From: Schistocerca nitens
Lineage: Eukaryota > Arthropoda > Insecta > Orthoptera > Acrididae
Direction: 5' to 3'
NCBI RefSeq assembly: GCF_023898315.1
Contig: NC_064619.1
Span: 343,561,150-343,625,149, forward strand
DNA: 64,000 nucleotides
Shown: positions 55,201 to 57,927 of the stretch, in pieces
Layout: each line of letters opens with the position of its first letter
Position numbering within the stretch: position 1 is the stretch's first letter
Program-made: the position numbers and the translations under genes
The notes under the pieces: generated by a model
What the model was told of the DNA's origin: nothing
Databases searched by the model: none
Seen by the model: the letters and a program-made list of their open reading frames with translations, nothing else

Positions 55201-57843
55201 ATAGTTGTTTTGCACATCTAAATACTCATTTAAGCATCCTTTTTTTTTAATAAAGTGATGTGATCCTTGAAAGGATTAAATAAGTTGCAGGCACTGGGTA
55301 ACGGAGAAAAAAAATGAAACATCAGTGAGTGCGGTTTAGCCAAATTATTCATGGAGAAAAAAGGAAATAGGTAAAGGGTGGACAGAAGGATGAATAAATA
55401 GATAGATACAGGCAGAAAATAAGAAAACAAATAACTACATTTAAAAAGAAATAGTTGGATGAGGCTTGTGTTTTGCAGGTGAAGAAGTATGTATGTTGTA
55501 CGGATACTAATATACTACAGATTAAACTGTGCATTATTTACCTAGGTTCAACTGTTAAACGAATCCCTGTTTCATTACAATACATGGATGCCATTTCAGA
55601 GACTGCTGTTCTGAATTCAGTGCTCCTGTTGTAAAACTGTAACAATAAATTTGTTAAGAAATGTTAGAATTTCACTTGACAGTTAGAAGATTATAGTGAC
55701 TGTGGTTTGGATTAACTTTTACCTCCTCAATTACACTCATGCCACCAGCCAATGAAATGTAAACAACAGCTGACTCATCAACATTAGCTGGTGGGGTTGG
55801 CAAAGCTGGCTGTGTAGTTACATCTGAAGGAGTAGTTGCATTGCCTGAAAAAATCATTAGATGGGATTACATCAGTATACAGTGGGAGAAACAAAGTGAC
55901 ATAAAGTTGTTATACTCAGAAAATACAAACAAGTTGCCCACATCTCTGTTAGAGGTTATCAAATTGTAACAAATGGTGCTACTTAACCTGAAGCATAATT
56001 GCTTTTTAGTTTATGGGAAAAGAGGGGAGTTTTTTTTACAAGAAGTAAGCTATTTGATAGTACTGGTTGTGACTTTTTGCCATCATTCTGTTCATATCTG
56101 TGGCATTATAATACACCAGCATGTATTACATCCACTGATATCAGTTGTACACAATTACACTGGTAGCATGTCATCCACAAATCAGAGAGAGGCCAAAAAG
56201 AACTGTGTCCATTAATGCCTGTTTGAGAGAGCAACTAGAGGTTATTACATTGTCCTCAACATTTGTTAAACAGTATGGTACTACATCTGACATACATGAG
56301 CCACTTCTGTGATAGACCCTGTCAGATGTCTAGAAGGAATAGTCACAGTAAGTATTTTGTCACTCTGTTTTCTTGTAAGGAGCATTAACGACTGTCTTGT
56401 ATAATGATTATCAAAAGAGATTTGGCTTTGAACAATATAGTATTAAATTAGAGTTGTTAATGATAATATTTACTGTTTCATTGTCTGTAAGAAACAGTGT
56501 AATATTGTGGTATGAATTTTTCAGGCAGTTATGTTGAATGTAGAAATTTATTTCGCCTCAATCTGTCTGCGTAATACTGGATACTGTTAGTTGGAGATTT
56601 CTGATATTTCTTTTTACTTGTTCTTAATGTTATTATTTTTAGTGTTTGCATAAAATTGTTAAATTTTAACAGATTGTAAATTTTAACAATTTTATGCAAA
56701 ACGCAAATGTTATTATACTCAACATACATCTTATGCCAGCCAGTTGCCAAAAAAACAACAAAACAAAAAATTGTTGCTCATGAAAAACATATGCTGTTTT
56801 GCCTAGCTACTTTCATATTATAGTTCCCAATAAAAATTGTACACAGTCTCGTCATTTCCTCAAATTTTATTATTTGTGTGTCAGGAAATAGTGACAGAAA
56901 ACTCTAGTGATATTAACATTTTATTTTCTGGCTGTAATCTACAGAACAGATTATGTACTCATAGTTTTGTGTAGACAGGACAGATATTTATATTAATGTT
57001 TGTAATCCACTTACCGTAACGGGCATAATGTACTTCAAAACCTTGATGATTAGTGCTACTAGCTTTTGAAAATGTTTTAAACATTATGAAAGCTGTTCCT
57101 CTGTCTAGAATGCGGAAGTGTCTTTTAGTTTTTAGATACCAGGTAAACACAGGATTAGAAGTTTCAGCAATTTCATCTTCACCTGTTATTACACAAAAAG
57201 TAAAGATTTTTGTAAATAATACTTCCTTTAATATGTCATGAAACATTATAATCTATTTTCTCCATAGTTAGGTAATTTTTACCAAATAAAAAGACTTATT
57301 TATATTGAAATATTGTTTTGTTATGATCTCTTTACTTCATAAATGTAAGAAACTTCTATTTTTTATGTGAACAATCTTGATTTGGAAGATGTGTTTTCCC
57401 TACAAGTTACTTACTGGGACTGAGTATTAAGTAGTCTCCAGTACTTCCATCCAAGCCAAGAACTGTTACTGTAATATCAATGCTATACCCTTCGCCAACA
57501 TCTATATCCCAAGTAATACACGTTTCATCTTTTGGGTATGGATCTGGAGATTTGATTATTCCTTCAGTGTCTGCTATGTAGTTTGGTATGCAGCTACTTA
57601 GCAGTCTATGTTCCCTGTTATTTACTTCATTTCCAGAACTTGCCATAAATGTTCCAGAGCTTGTTGTTGGATTTGGTATTCGTGTAGTTCTTCCCTGTGT
57701 TGTTGTTGTTGTTGTTGTTGTTCTCTTTGTTGTTGTCTGCTGTCCACTTGATCCACCATATCTGACATTAAAGTTGCGCTGCTCGTTTCTTGGTGGAACA
57801 TCAAGAATGGTTTCTTTTGCTGTATTTGTCGCAAATTTAACTC
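3340..57843 (-). CDS. CUB-domain single-pass membrane protein gene, nine 3' exons
   Basis: Nine exons join in frame: 57843-57415, 57182-57015, 55844-55723, 55636-55542, 51781-51583, 51491-51367, 50524-50322, 24918-24847 and 3506-3448 (stop). Each internal boundary is AG/GT and all phases agree; the coding sum is 1472 nt, giving 489 residues plus stop after a 2-nt partial codon. By residue: Thr-rich linker about 35-65, CUB domain about 84-198 (Cys84, Cys108), a glycosylation-rich segment 199-337, a membrane span about 347-369, and a cytoplasmic tail 370-489. The tail carries an acidic run, YEKI (a YxxPhi-type signal), a YDNP motif and a C-terminal STVL. The signal peptide and start must lie upstream of the window. 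I infer a plasma-membrane receptor or adhesion-like protein; its ligand and name are unknown to me. Confidence 0.88.
3359..3364 (-). terminator. Polyadenylation signal AATAAA
   Basis: TTTATT on the given strand reads AATAAA on the minus strand, 84 bases past the stop codon of the host gene, and is followed by a run of A on that strand. It supports 3448-3506 as the terminal exon. Confidence 0.75.
4013..4495 (-). mobile_element. RTE-type LINE fragment (reverse transcriptase part)
   Basis: It aligns by eye to 59080-59580 of the complete RTE copy on the same strand, sharing the blocks around TTAAGACACT, CTTCCAAGTCCTTTGC and ACTGCAGACTGGTTTCTGTA. It is well diverged and carries indels that destroy the frame. 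It lies in the 21.3-kb intron of the host gene. Confidence 0.8.
4740..5110 (+). mobile_element. Probable Penelope-like element N-terminal ORF fragment
   Basis: The plus-strand frame 4801-5022 begins with a segment like LSLGATPKGLKLKV, resembling the start of the core ORF in Penelope-like elements, followed by ICDLYASFTNFQSTR. I recall this block as a common locust repeat. Assignment to the Penelope-like family is inference; the neighbouring Penelope-like GIY-YIG ORF (6130-6947) is on the same strand. Confidence 0.42.
5120..5525 (+). mobile_element. LINE 3' fragment (CR1/Jockey-type C-terminus)
   Basis: RVIRIIAGAHPRSSCR (from 5134) is followed, after a frame change near 5235, by the 92-codon frame 5242-5520. 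That frame has an NTRRKDDLHY segment, a QKGVNYAATKVFGHLP segment and a FKRKLKEFL ending. This is the usual C-terminal region of CR1/Jockey-like non-LTR polymerases. The endonuclease and catalytic RT core are absent. Confidence 0.75.
5533..6056. repeat. Giant inverted repeat: Penelope-like terminal repeats head to head
   Basis: The left arm (about 5533-5790) is the reverse complement of the right arm (about 5800-6056). Each arm contains the same order: AAACGGGAAAGCAC, a CA or GT tract, the TTCATCAGGAAAGAGGGAAG block, TCCCGGGAGCGGAAAG and GTGTATACCTGTCC. The centre is at about 5795. The same unit recurs at 7065-7510 and 57928-58225. Confidence 0.85.
6130..6947 (+). mobile_element. Penelope-like element ORF end with GIY-YIG endonuclease
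   Basis: Upstream, 6300-6580 encodes pieces of the RT C-terminal region, including a CPTCDR segment and a GSYPCNRPRCKTCP segment in shifted frames. The open frame 6583-6945 carries the GIY-YIG module: a Tyr-Gln-Leu-Thr-Cys block, Cys-x-x-Cys, then AFYVGMTSN, an IRMNGHRQ block and a downstream HPVAKHALVHG block. The order of RT followed by a Cys-rich linker and GIY-YIG nuclease is diagnostic of Penelope-like retroelements. It sits between inverted terminal repeats at 5533-6056 and 7065-7510. The upstream part is broken, and most of the RT core is missing. Confidence 0.82.
7065..7515. repeat. Second Penelope-like inverted terminal pair, with a tight palindrome at 7166-7270
   Basis: Plus-orientation terminal sequence (7070-7215) is followed by its inverse (7222-7510). 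The central palindrome has arms at about 7166-7211 and 7226-7271, including CCAAACGAAAG and its complement. The minus-orientation copy carries the TTCATCAGGAAAGAGGGAAG block and TCCCGGGAGCGGAAAG. Together with 5533-6056 it gives both sides of the Penelope-like ORF a hairpin terminus. Confidence 0.82.
7516..7776 (+). mobile_element. Penelope-like 3' flank remnant
   Basis: Pyrimidine-rich DNA with an ACTAGCTTTACAACATGTCC block, which I recall adjoining these Penelope-like ORFs in locust DNA. It has no ORF and ends where the LTR retrotransposon begins at 7777. Assignment rests mainly on memory of the family. Confidence 0.4.
7777..8890 (+). repeat. Left LTR, split by an RTE insertion
   Basis: It starts TGTGCA at 7777. 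7777-8031 matches the right LTR from 13407, and 8676-8890 matches its remainder to about 13830. Shared blocks include GAAGGCACTGAC, AGCTGCCCATCGCTGGTTGG and GGCCATTGCAACTT. The left half carries the RTE fragment 8032-8675. Confidence 0.82.
8032..8675 (-). mobile_element. RTE-type LINE, 5'-truncated, inserted in the left LTR
   Basis: It carries the TTG-repeat tail and the same C-terminal coding sequence as 58405-59010, including KKLAQDRVAWRAASNQSQD and a SKITDDGRSREDIKC segment. A duplicated stretch of about 23 bp (AAATAGTAAAACTCC...) occurs at 8605-8650. It is flanked by similar short sequences ending GAAAAG (8026-8031 and 8676-8681 region), a probable target duplication. Confidence 0.85.
11208..11260 (-). 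mobile_element. 53-bp LINE 3' end with 7-bp target duplication
   Basis: CTACATCTACATCTACATCC followed by TCCGCAAGCCGCCTGACGG is the reverse complement of the LINE 3' end at 43995-44050. AGTCATT occurs directly before (11201-11207) and after (11261-11267). It is an extremely 5'-truncated insertion into the LTR element. Confidence 0.8.
13407..13830 (+). repeat. Right LTR of the Ty3/Gypsy-like fossil
   Basis: It begins TGTGCA just after a long G run (13392-13405), which fits a polypurine tract. It matches both halves of the left LTR. The end is near 13825-13835, at GCTGACA; I could not fix a target duplication. Confidence 0.78.
13850..14165 (+). repeat. Penelope-like terminal/UTR repeat remnant
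   Basis: It is pyrimidine-rich and contains ACTCTCCTGCCAGAAGGAGG, GAAAACTTGTATATG and CTGCTGCTGCTTGGTGAGCAG, a block I recall as a Penelope-like terminal type in locusts. It has no ORF. Confidence 0.45.
14166..14292 (-). mobile_element. RTE-type LINE scrap
   Basis: It aligns to 59638-59760 of the intact RTE, sharing the CTTTGGAATTAGAGTTATTA-like and TTGAAGTCTAAGGGTATTT-like blocks. It is strongly diverged. Confidence 0.7.
14293..14979. other. No recognised feature
   Basis: AT-rich intronic DNA. It may include the upstream part of the hAT-like remnant that follows, but I see no motif that supports this. Confidence 0.4.
14980..15545 (+). pseudogene. hAT-like transposase remnant (ZMYM1/DUF4371 type)
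   Basis: The frame near 15010-15090 reads DGLDIGAQGYYNATSVSSVH, matching the QGYDNA...G region of ZMYM1-like hAT transposases. Then NHSLTIFLVHAFSC (15130-15172) corresponds to the C-A-H-x-L-N-L block, and LKQLSDICWSTHYNSVKVI (15277-15333) to the RLSxTRWSxH block. Stops and frame changes break it. No terminal repeats are seen. It is probably a fossil DNA transposon in the intron rather than a host exon. Confidence 0.68.
15546..17500. other. No recognised feature
   Basis: About 2 kb of AT-rich intronic sequence. I found no ORF with a family signature, no SINE promoter and no clear repeat. It could contain decayed transposon DNA. Confidence 0.45.
17500..19160 (-). mobile_element. Penelope-like element fragment with RT core and GIY-YIG end
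   Basis: On the minus strand, 19148-18858 encodes ISFDIISLYTNVPTDLTLNI, the RT motif with the catalytic Asp typical of Penelope-like elements. 18310-18095 encodes a SHPQGHKLAFLHS block. About 17905-17820 encodes NCPSYYIGQTGIAIKSIERE, the GIY-YIG nuclease start. The order is right for the family. Frames are interrupted and a SINE lies at 18320-18547. It is a different subfamily from the element at 5533-7515, since the nuclease sequences differ. Confidence 0.82.
18320..18547 (+). mobile_element. tRNA-derived SINE with 14-bp target duplication
   Basis: The 5' part has a tRNA-like promoter (AGTCTAGTGGCTAGC for box A, GGGTTTGATTTCC for box B). The body contains GGGACTGGGTGTATTGTCC, ending in CACAAATCAAACATTATCAT. 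TACATTGGCTCATG (18306-18319) and TACATTGGCTTATG (18548-18561) flank it, a 14-bp duplication with one difference. The same family occurs at 33312-33558. Confidence 0.88.
19560..20130 (+). pseudogene. Internally deleted mariner-like transposon
   Basis: The frame from about 19814 to 20002 encodes the mariner N-terminal helix-turn-helix region (EQRAAVKFCFLL, then GKTQVYEWFARFKNG). It is followed within about 60 bases by a VPPGQTI block that in full mariners lies far downstream, then a decayed F-x-x-x-x-L segment. The DDD catalytic core is therefore deleted. Outer ends are not resolved. Confidence 0.72.
20490..20690 (+). mobile_element. Penelope-like RT scrap, inverted relative to 17500-19160
   Basis: It encodes the IKTIKCTPDAKLVSFDI block, and the DNA is the reverse complement of the 18900-19110 region with scattered differences. 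It is on the opposite side of the deleted mariner. It could be a second insertion or half of an inverted duplication. Confidence 0.7.
20691..21589. other. No recognised feature
   Basis: AT-rich intronic DNA without a frame, SINE promoter or repeat that I recognise. Confidence 0.4.
21590..22412 (+). mobile_element. Probable LTR-retroelement terminal repeat fossil
   Basis: A candidate LTR is followed directly after CA (22411-22412) by TGGGGGCTCATCCAGGAT at 22415-22432, which resembles a tRNA-Pro-type primer binding site. An AATAAA lies at 22137-22142 within it. No second LTR or pol region is found, so it is a broken copy. A 79-bp RTE patch sits at 21971-22049. Confidence 0.5.
21971..22049 (+). 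mobile_element. 79-bp internal RTE patch with 10-bp flanking repeat
   Basis: 21972-22050 matches 23502-23580 with two differences by my count. Both share changes absent from the intact RTE (59290-59400). GAGATTGTGA lies at 21961-21970 and again at 22050-22059. The patch is internal to the LINE and lacks its 3' end. Confidence 0.85.
22433..23284. other. Unassigned, with imperfect short repeats at 22435-22580
   Basis: 22435-22580 contains several variants of a unit like AAAGTGTTAG with GAACTTGG or GGATTTG spacing. It is likely the leader of the LTR fossil upstream. The rest is AT-rich, with nothing I can name. Confidence 0.4.
23285..24525 (+). mobile_element. RTE-type LINE, 5'-truncated copy
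   Basis: It encodes the RT from QKSRKTVEANLREDWFGCQR through a VENADW segment (DLEKAFD region), a KGVRQNCSQ block, FASDDIVLS (decayed FADD box) and the C-terminal region with a RDEY-like end near 24400, finishing near GAAGACAAGAACAGC (24500-24515). Several stops and frameshifts separate the segments (for example after 23784 and near 23996). It is on the same strand as the 41-kb copy and opposite to the 58-kb copy. Confidence 0.85.
24526..24840. other. Intron, no recognised feature
   Basis: Sequence between the RTE copy and the donor of the 72-bp host exon. No ORF or repeat is assigned. Confidence 0.4.
24847..24918 (-). CDS. Host gene exon: acidic tail with YEKI
   Basis: 72 bp flanked by CTCTTTGTGCAG and GTAAGA. 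Both phases fit exactly: CT completes Ser from the exon 25.4 kb upstream and the final G makes Gly with the exon 21.3 kb downstream. It encodes a hydrophobic/aromatic start, five consecutive Glu and VHYEKI, a YxxPhi sorting-type motif. Because 72 is divisible by 3, skipping keeps phase, but the new junction codon would be TGA. Its acceptor lies inside a 14-bp inverted repeat. Confidence 0.85.
   Translation of the reverse strand, partial: LLVRPFYSKGTPMKRKRKFTMKR
24917..24982 (-). promoter_or_regulatory. Inverted repeat over the acceptor of the 72-bp exon
   Basis: AGCTGCACAAAGAG (24917-24930) is exactly repeated in inverse as CTCTTTGTGCAGCT (24969-24982), with a 38-nt loop. The left arm is the 3' splice site (GCAG/CT) of the 24847-24918 exon. 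A perfect 16-bp palindrome (24961-24976) lies inside the right side. In pre-mRNA the stem could hide the acceptor. Function is inference. Confidence 0.5.
24985..25028. repeat. (CT)n microsatellite
   Basis: About 22 CT units. On the host transcript it is a GA tract just upstream of the inverted repeat and acceptor. Confidence 0.95.
25029..25767. other. Intron, no recognised feature
   Basis: Two short open frames (25095-25343 and 25369-25578) have no family signature and no matching splice sites. They are probably incidental. Confidence 0.4.
25925..28937 (+). mobile_element. CR1/Jockey-like LINE, near full coding length, decayed
   Basis: It starts with the endonuclease (ISIFHQNIRGIRVGELVIEV at about 26022, then GILEYHLN). 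A later endonuclease frame has GLLDHDAQILTV near 26610. Then come a pre-RT region and the RT (NIQFGFKSG and FFDLTKAFDCVDHKILLQKL near 27845-28015, RVPQGSVLG near 28140). The C-terminal region has FLGVQIESKLSWKAH near 28405. It ends at an (AAAAT)n tail, 28903-28937. It has multiple frameshifts and stops, and a 190-bp repeat is inserted at 26792-26982. The conserved YxDD box is lost. Confidence 0.85.
26792..26982 (+). repeat. Short interspersed repeat inside the LINE
   Basis: A GC-richer block with CCACAAGTGGCCAATCAGGA, CATCCTCAGATGAGGATGCG and CTCCTCAATTTGCATCATGA interrupts the LINE between its VYSVDN and DEKYNASLST segments, which are adjacent in related LINEs. I recall this block as a common locust repeat. 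I see no tRNA promoter. Confidence 0.65.
30146..30405 (-). mobile_element. tRNA-related SINE-like repeat
   Basis: The minus strand reads GTAGCTCAGTTGGTAGAGCA, a tRNA box A region, beside a conserved body (GGCGTGAGTCGTGCTTGGG, GGTAGGAGACGAGGTACTGG). The same family is at 40920-41118. It breaks into the LINE 3' region near 30145. The tRNA-like part lacks a full box B here. It is not a functional tRNA. Confidence 0.75.
30440..30830 (-). pseudogene. SGNH-esterase-like ORF1 fragment of a LINE
   Basis: The minus frame 30788-30564 encodes MIIGSSNKQQIM, then VPGGNTQH, a GPGCNKLQTVAHVGTNDAC block. The opening GSSN and the later GTND resemble blocks I and III of SGNH hydrolases, which occur in ORF1 proteins of CR1-type LINEs. 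The frame is short and followed by a shift. Family assignment is inference. Confidence 0.45.
31010..31555 (-). repeat. Penelope-like terminal repeat remnant with (CA)n
   Basis: It contains GTTAAGTTGCAGTCAGCCAC, AGCTTTCGGCCACAGCCTTC, a (CA)n tract at 31110-31142, then a G-rich body. The AGCTTTCGGCC...CTTCATCAG layout parallels the termini at 36960 and 5590. It abuts the RTE fragment at about 31556. No ORF is credible here. Confidence 0.55.
31556..32500 (-). mobile_element. RTE-type LINE internal fragment
   Basis: It covers the region between endonuclease and RT: HNIPLELLIALGEP, LSRNKAPG, EEFDRALKDL, RANRNPWVTEEILNLI and, near 32390, IDYIMVRQRFRNQVLNC. Order and strand match 59770-60690 of the intact copy. 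Frames are broken by several changes, and both ends of the element are missing. Confidence 0.88.
32501..33039. other. No recognised feature
   Basis: About 540 bp of intronic DNA. A short frame at 32717-32941 has no signature. Confidence 0.4.
33312..33558 (+). mobile_element. tRNA-derived SINE with 10-bp target duplication
   Basis: Same family as 18320-18547: ATGGTCTAGTGGTTAGCCTT (box A), GGGTTCGCTTCCCGG (box B), GGGGACTGGGTGTTTG, ending CACAAACCAAACATTG. TTGATCAGTC flanks it at 33302-33311 and 33559-33568. It interrupts the LINE frame FVDQSGEGIED. Confidence 0.9.
35937..36077 (-). repeat. 47-bp unit tandemly repeated three times
   Basis: Units start at 35937, 35984 and 36031, each CTGCTTTCCCTTCTTTGCTT-like and ending GAGCTCTTG. 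The intact RTE has one copy of this coding segment, so this is a later slippage-type expansion that shifts the frame (47 is not divisible by 3). Confidence 0.92.
36945..37445. mobile_element. Penelope-like terminal inverted repeat inserted in the RTE
   Basis: The left arm (36958-37062: GAAAGTTGCTACTCATCATATAG, TGCTGAGTCACAGATAGGCA) is the inverse of the right arm (37300-37410: CTGCCACTCAGCATCTCCAC, ATGGTGAGTAGCAACTTTCC). Between them lie (CA)n at 37063-37129, a GC-rich core with inverse CAGTTGCCTGAGACTGCAG pieces, and (GT)n at 37229-37282. The RTE 5' sequence resumes at about 37446. CATTTCTCTT and CATTTCCCTTT flank it, a possible target duplication. Confidence 0.82.
38472..39131 (+). repeat. 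Left LTR of the fossil element
   Basis: It matches 45242-45871 along its whole length with scattered differences and an A/T-run expansion near 38609-38630. Shared blocks are TTTTGGAGTAAATTCTAGAA, GAGGTGAGTGGGAGAAATGA and GAAAAGTATTTTATGA. Confidence 0.85.
39132..40919 (+). other. Gag-like coiled-coil region of the LTR fossil
   Basis: From about 39780 the plus strand is rich in heptad-like coding sequence with Leu/Val and charged residues, suggesting a long coiled coil, as in some gag proteins of insect LTR elements. It is broken. 39132-39780 is leader-like, with no ORF I trust. Confidence 0.5.
40920..41118 (-). mobile_element. tRNA-related SINE-like repeat
   Basis: The minus strand has GTAGCTCAGTTGGTAGAGTA (box A) and GGTCCCAAGTTCGAGTCTCG (box B), then the conserved body also at 30146-30405. 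The plus strand starts TGAAACTTCCTGGCGG. It abuts an RTE fragment with no gap at 41119. Confidence 0.85.
41119..43231 (+). mobile_element. RTE-type LINE, 5'-truncated, decayed
   Basis: It starts at the end of the endonuclease (MNCGLKLKTLQ) and continues with RANRNPWVTEEILNLIDERR, the long pre-RT frame to 41806, RT (FLAFVDLEKAFDNVDW near 42200, LRFADDIVILSET near 42490) and the C-terminal region (CYRRMLKIRSVDRITNEEVL near 42930). It breaks off at 43231, short of the normal 3' end. Stops and shifts occur near 41806, 42050 and 42450. It lies inside the LTR fossil. Confidence 0.9.
43232..44055 (+). mobile_element. CR1/Jockey-like LINE, 5'-truncated, with intact C-terminal frame
   Basis: The open frame 43192-43830 begins in RTE sequence but from about 43250 encodes a LINE C-terminus: LNVDKCNVLRIHRK, NSINYLGVRSDLKWNDHIK, VRPLLEYCSAVWD and KIQRRAARFITGSFSNRKSV. 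The 3' UTR contains CACACCGTCAGGTGGCTTGC and ends in ATGTAG repeats at 44030-44052. It looks younger than the other copies of this family here. It follows the truncated RTE directly. Confidence 0.88.
44056..45241 (+). other. 3' internal part of the LTR fossil, no coding recognised
   Basis: AT-rich sequence with a G run at 44526-44547 and a purine tract before the right LTR. I see no RT, protease or integrase signature. Confidence 0.45.
45242..45871 (+). repeat. Right LTR of the fossil element
   Basis: Second copy of the terminal repeat, beginning directly after a purine-rich tract. The interrupted LINE resumes at about 45872. Confidence 0.85.
47926..48499. other. No recognised feature
   Basis: After the (GAT)n LINE tail, sequence with no family I can name. 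Open frames on both strands in 47640-48000 are overlapping antisense shadows of the LINE end. Confidence 0.4.
48500..49560 (+). mobile_element. CR1/Jockey-like LINE remnant (RT region)
   Basis: Decayed RT pieces are visible: a NYCPISLTSIFVK block near 48700, a VDTVFLDFQK block near 48895 (with the catalytic FLDF), a VLYINDLSNN block near 49115, a KWSKQWQFALG-like block near 49250. Frames change often. Neither end is clear. It lies in the host gene's 25.4-kb intron. Confidence 0.75.
49561..50321. other. Intron, no recognised feature
   Basis: AT-rich DNA up to the donor of the 50322-50524 exon. Confidence 0.45.
50322..50524 (-). CDS. Host gene exon: cytoplasmic tail, part 1
   Basis: 203 bp, acceptor TTTTTTCCAACAG, donor GTAAGTAG. 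It encodes a hydrophilic tail with many Ser/Thr next to Arg/Lys (for example VRRSTLN), without a catalytic signature. It ends with one base (T) of a Ser codon. Reading past the donor gives three more codons and a stop, so retention of the 25.4-kb intron would end the protein here. Confidence 0.9.
50525..51366. other. Host gene intron, no recognised feature
   Basis: 842-bp intron between the tail and membrane-span exons. No ORF or repeat is assigned. Confidence 0.6.
51367..51491 (-). CDS. Host gene exon: transmembrane segment
   Basis: 125 bp, acceptor TCTGTTGCAG, donor GTAAGT. It encodes a short stem, then about 23 hydrophobic residues from FIMWIAVSAG to LVLIW, then the basic/acidic start of the cytoplasmic side (KIDIFKEND). 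The Lys right after the span fits type I topology. The final AG joins G of the next exon to give Arg. Confidence 0.92.
51583..51781 (-). CDS. Host gene exon: membrane-proximal extracellular module, part 2
   Basis: 199 bp, acceptor TTTTCTAG, donor GTAATG. It encodes 66 codons with two cysteines, a sequon-rich NNTNTS patch, and an amphipathic helix running into the membrane-proximal stem. It ends in phase 0, matching the next exon. Confidence 0.9.
51782..53369. other. Host gene intron, mostly unassigned
   Basis: Part of the 51782-55541 intron. A pyrimidine-rich low-complexity block lies at 53220-53312. A faint transposase-like stretch near 52200-52360 was not strong enough to call. Confidence 0.5.
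53370..53495 (+). pseudogene. Mariner-like transposase C-terminal scrap
   Basis: The frame 53379-53490 encodes MKNFLNSHNADLYNQGLNQV then HWEKYVVLNGECAEKN, like the mariner C-terminus (FY..G...L..RW.KC....G.Y). No terminal repeat is seen. It lies in the host intron in antisense. Confidence 0.6.
53496..54319. other. Host gene intron, no recognised feature
   Basis: Unassigned intronic DNA; short frames here have no signature. Confidence 0.4.
54320..54975 (-). mobile_element. Deleted mariner-like transposon with long inverted repeats
   Basis: Left TIR 54337-54434 (CTCTGAGTTTTTTTGTGTGG, then TTAAATAAAAC, ATTCTACATTTTTATTCTTC) matches the inverse of 54870-54966. The minus strand between encodes a transposase segment: VHPHMEHTHLQHDNASSHMS (54800-54740 region), matching the HDNAxPH catalytic block, then a degraded WPPSDF block. 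The N-terminal half is deleted. The left end also has GTACCGAAAAGTAATACCTC, absent on the right. Confidence 0.82.
54976..55541. other. Host gene intron, no recognised feature
   Basis: Intronic DNA next to the donor of exon 55542-55636. Nothing is assigned. Confidence 0.45.
55542..55636 (-). CDS. Host gene exon: membrane-proximal extracellular module, part 1
   Basis: 95 bp, acceptor TTGTTACAG, donor GTAAAT. It encodes 31 codons with sequons NRST and NETG and one cysteine. The last two bases (AG) join the C of the next exon to make Ser. With its neighbours it might form an SEA-like alpha/beta fold, but I cannot establish that by eye. Confidence 0.87.
55723..55844 (-). CDS. Host gene exon: extracellular stalk
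   Basis: 122 bp between TTTTTTCAG and GTAAAA. It starts with GNATT, an N-glycosylation sequon, then a Thr/Pro-rich stretch, then a strand-like VVYISLAGGM segment, ending in phase 0 with Glu-Glu. It links the CUB domain to the membrane-proximal module. Confidence 0.88.
55845..57014. other. Host gene intron with one hairpin
   Basis: 1170-bp intron. Apart from the inverted repeat at 56643-56703, nothing is recognised. Confidence 0.55.
56643..56703. repeat. Near-perfect short hairpin
   Basis: TTTGCATAAAATTGTTAAAT and its inverse ATTTTAACAATTTTATGCAAA face each other with about 6 bases between. It could be the core of a small MITE, but no target duplication was found. Confidence 0.7.
57015..57182 (-). 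CDS. Host gene exon: second half of CUB domain
   Basis: 168 bp, acceptor ATAACAG, donor GTAAGT. It completes a Ser codon from the upstream exon and ends with one base of a Gly codon. The product has the hydrophobic FIMFKTF strand and the GFEVHYARYG ending typical of the last CUB beta strands. The domain seems to lack the second disulfide pair found in many CUB domains, since no Cys is in this exon. Confidence 0.9.
57415..57843 (-). CDS. Host gene exon: Thr-rich linker and first half of CUB domain
   Basis: Acceptor TTGCAG precedes 57843 and donor GTAAGT follows 57415. Phase is 2 nt in and 1 nt out. It encodes 142 full codons: a basic/polar start, eight consecutive ACA threonine codons (57700-57724 on the other strand as TGT units) in a Ser/Thr/Pro linker, then the CUB start with cysteines at residues 84 and 108, a GIIKSP-type CUB signature and a DYLIL strand. 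No Met with a signal peptide is seen, so the true start is in an upstream exon beyond 57843; I found no convincing candidate up to 64000. Confidence 0.9.
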
Positions 57844-57927
57844 CTGCAACAAGAGAAAATAGATAGCACTAAGCAAGAAAATCAGGCTAAATTAAATTAC
57901 ATATTGTTCAATACACACTGTATAACT

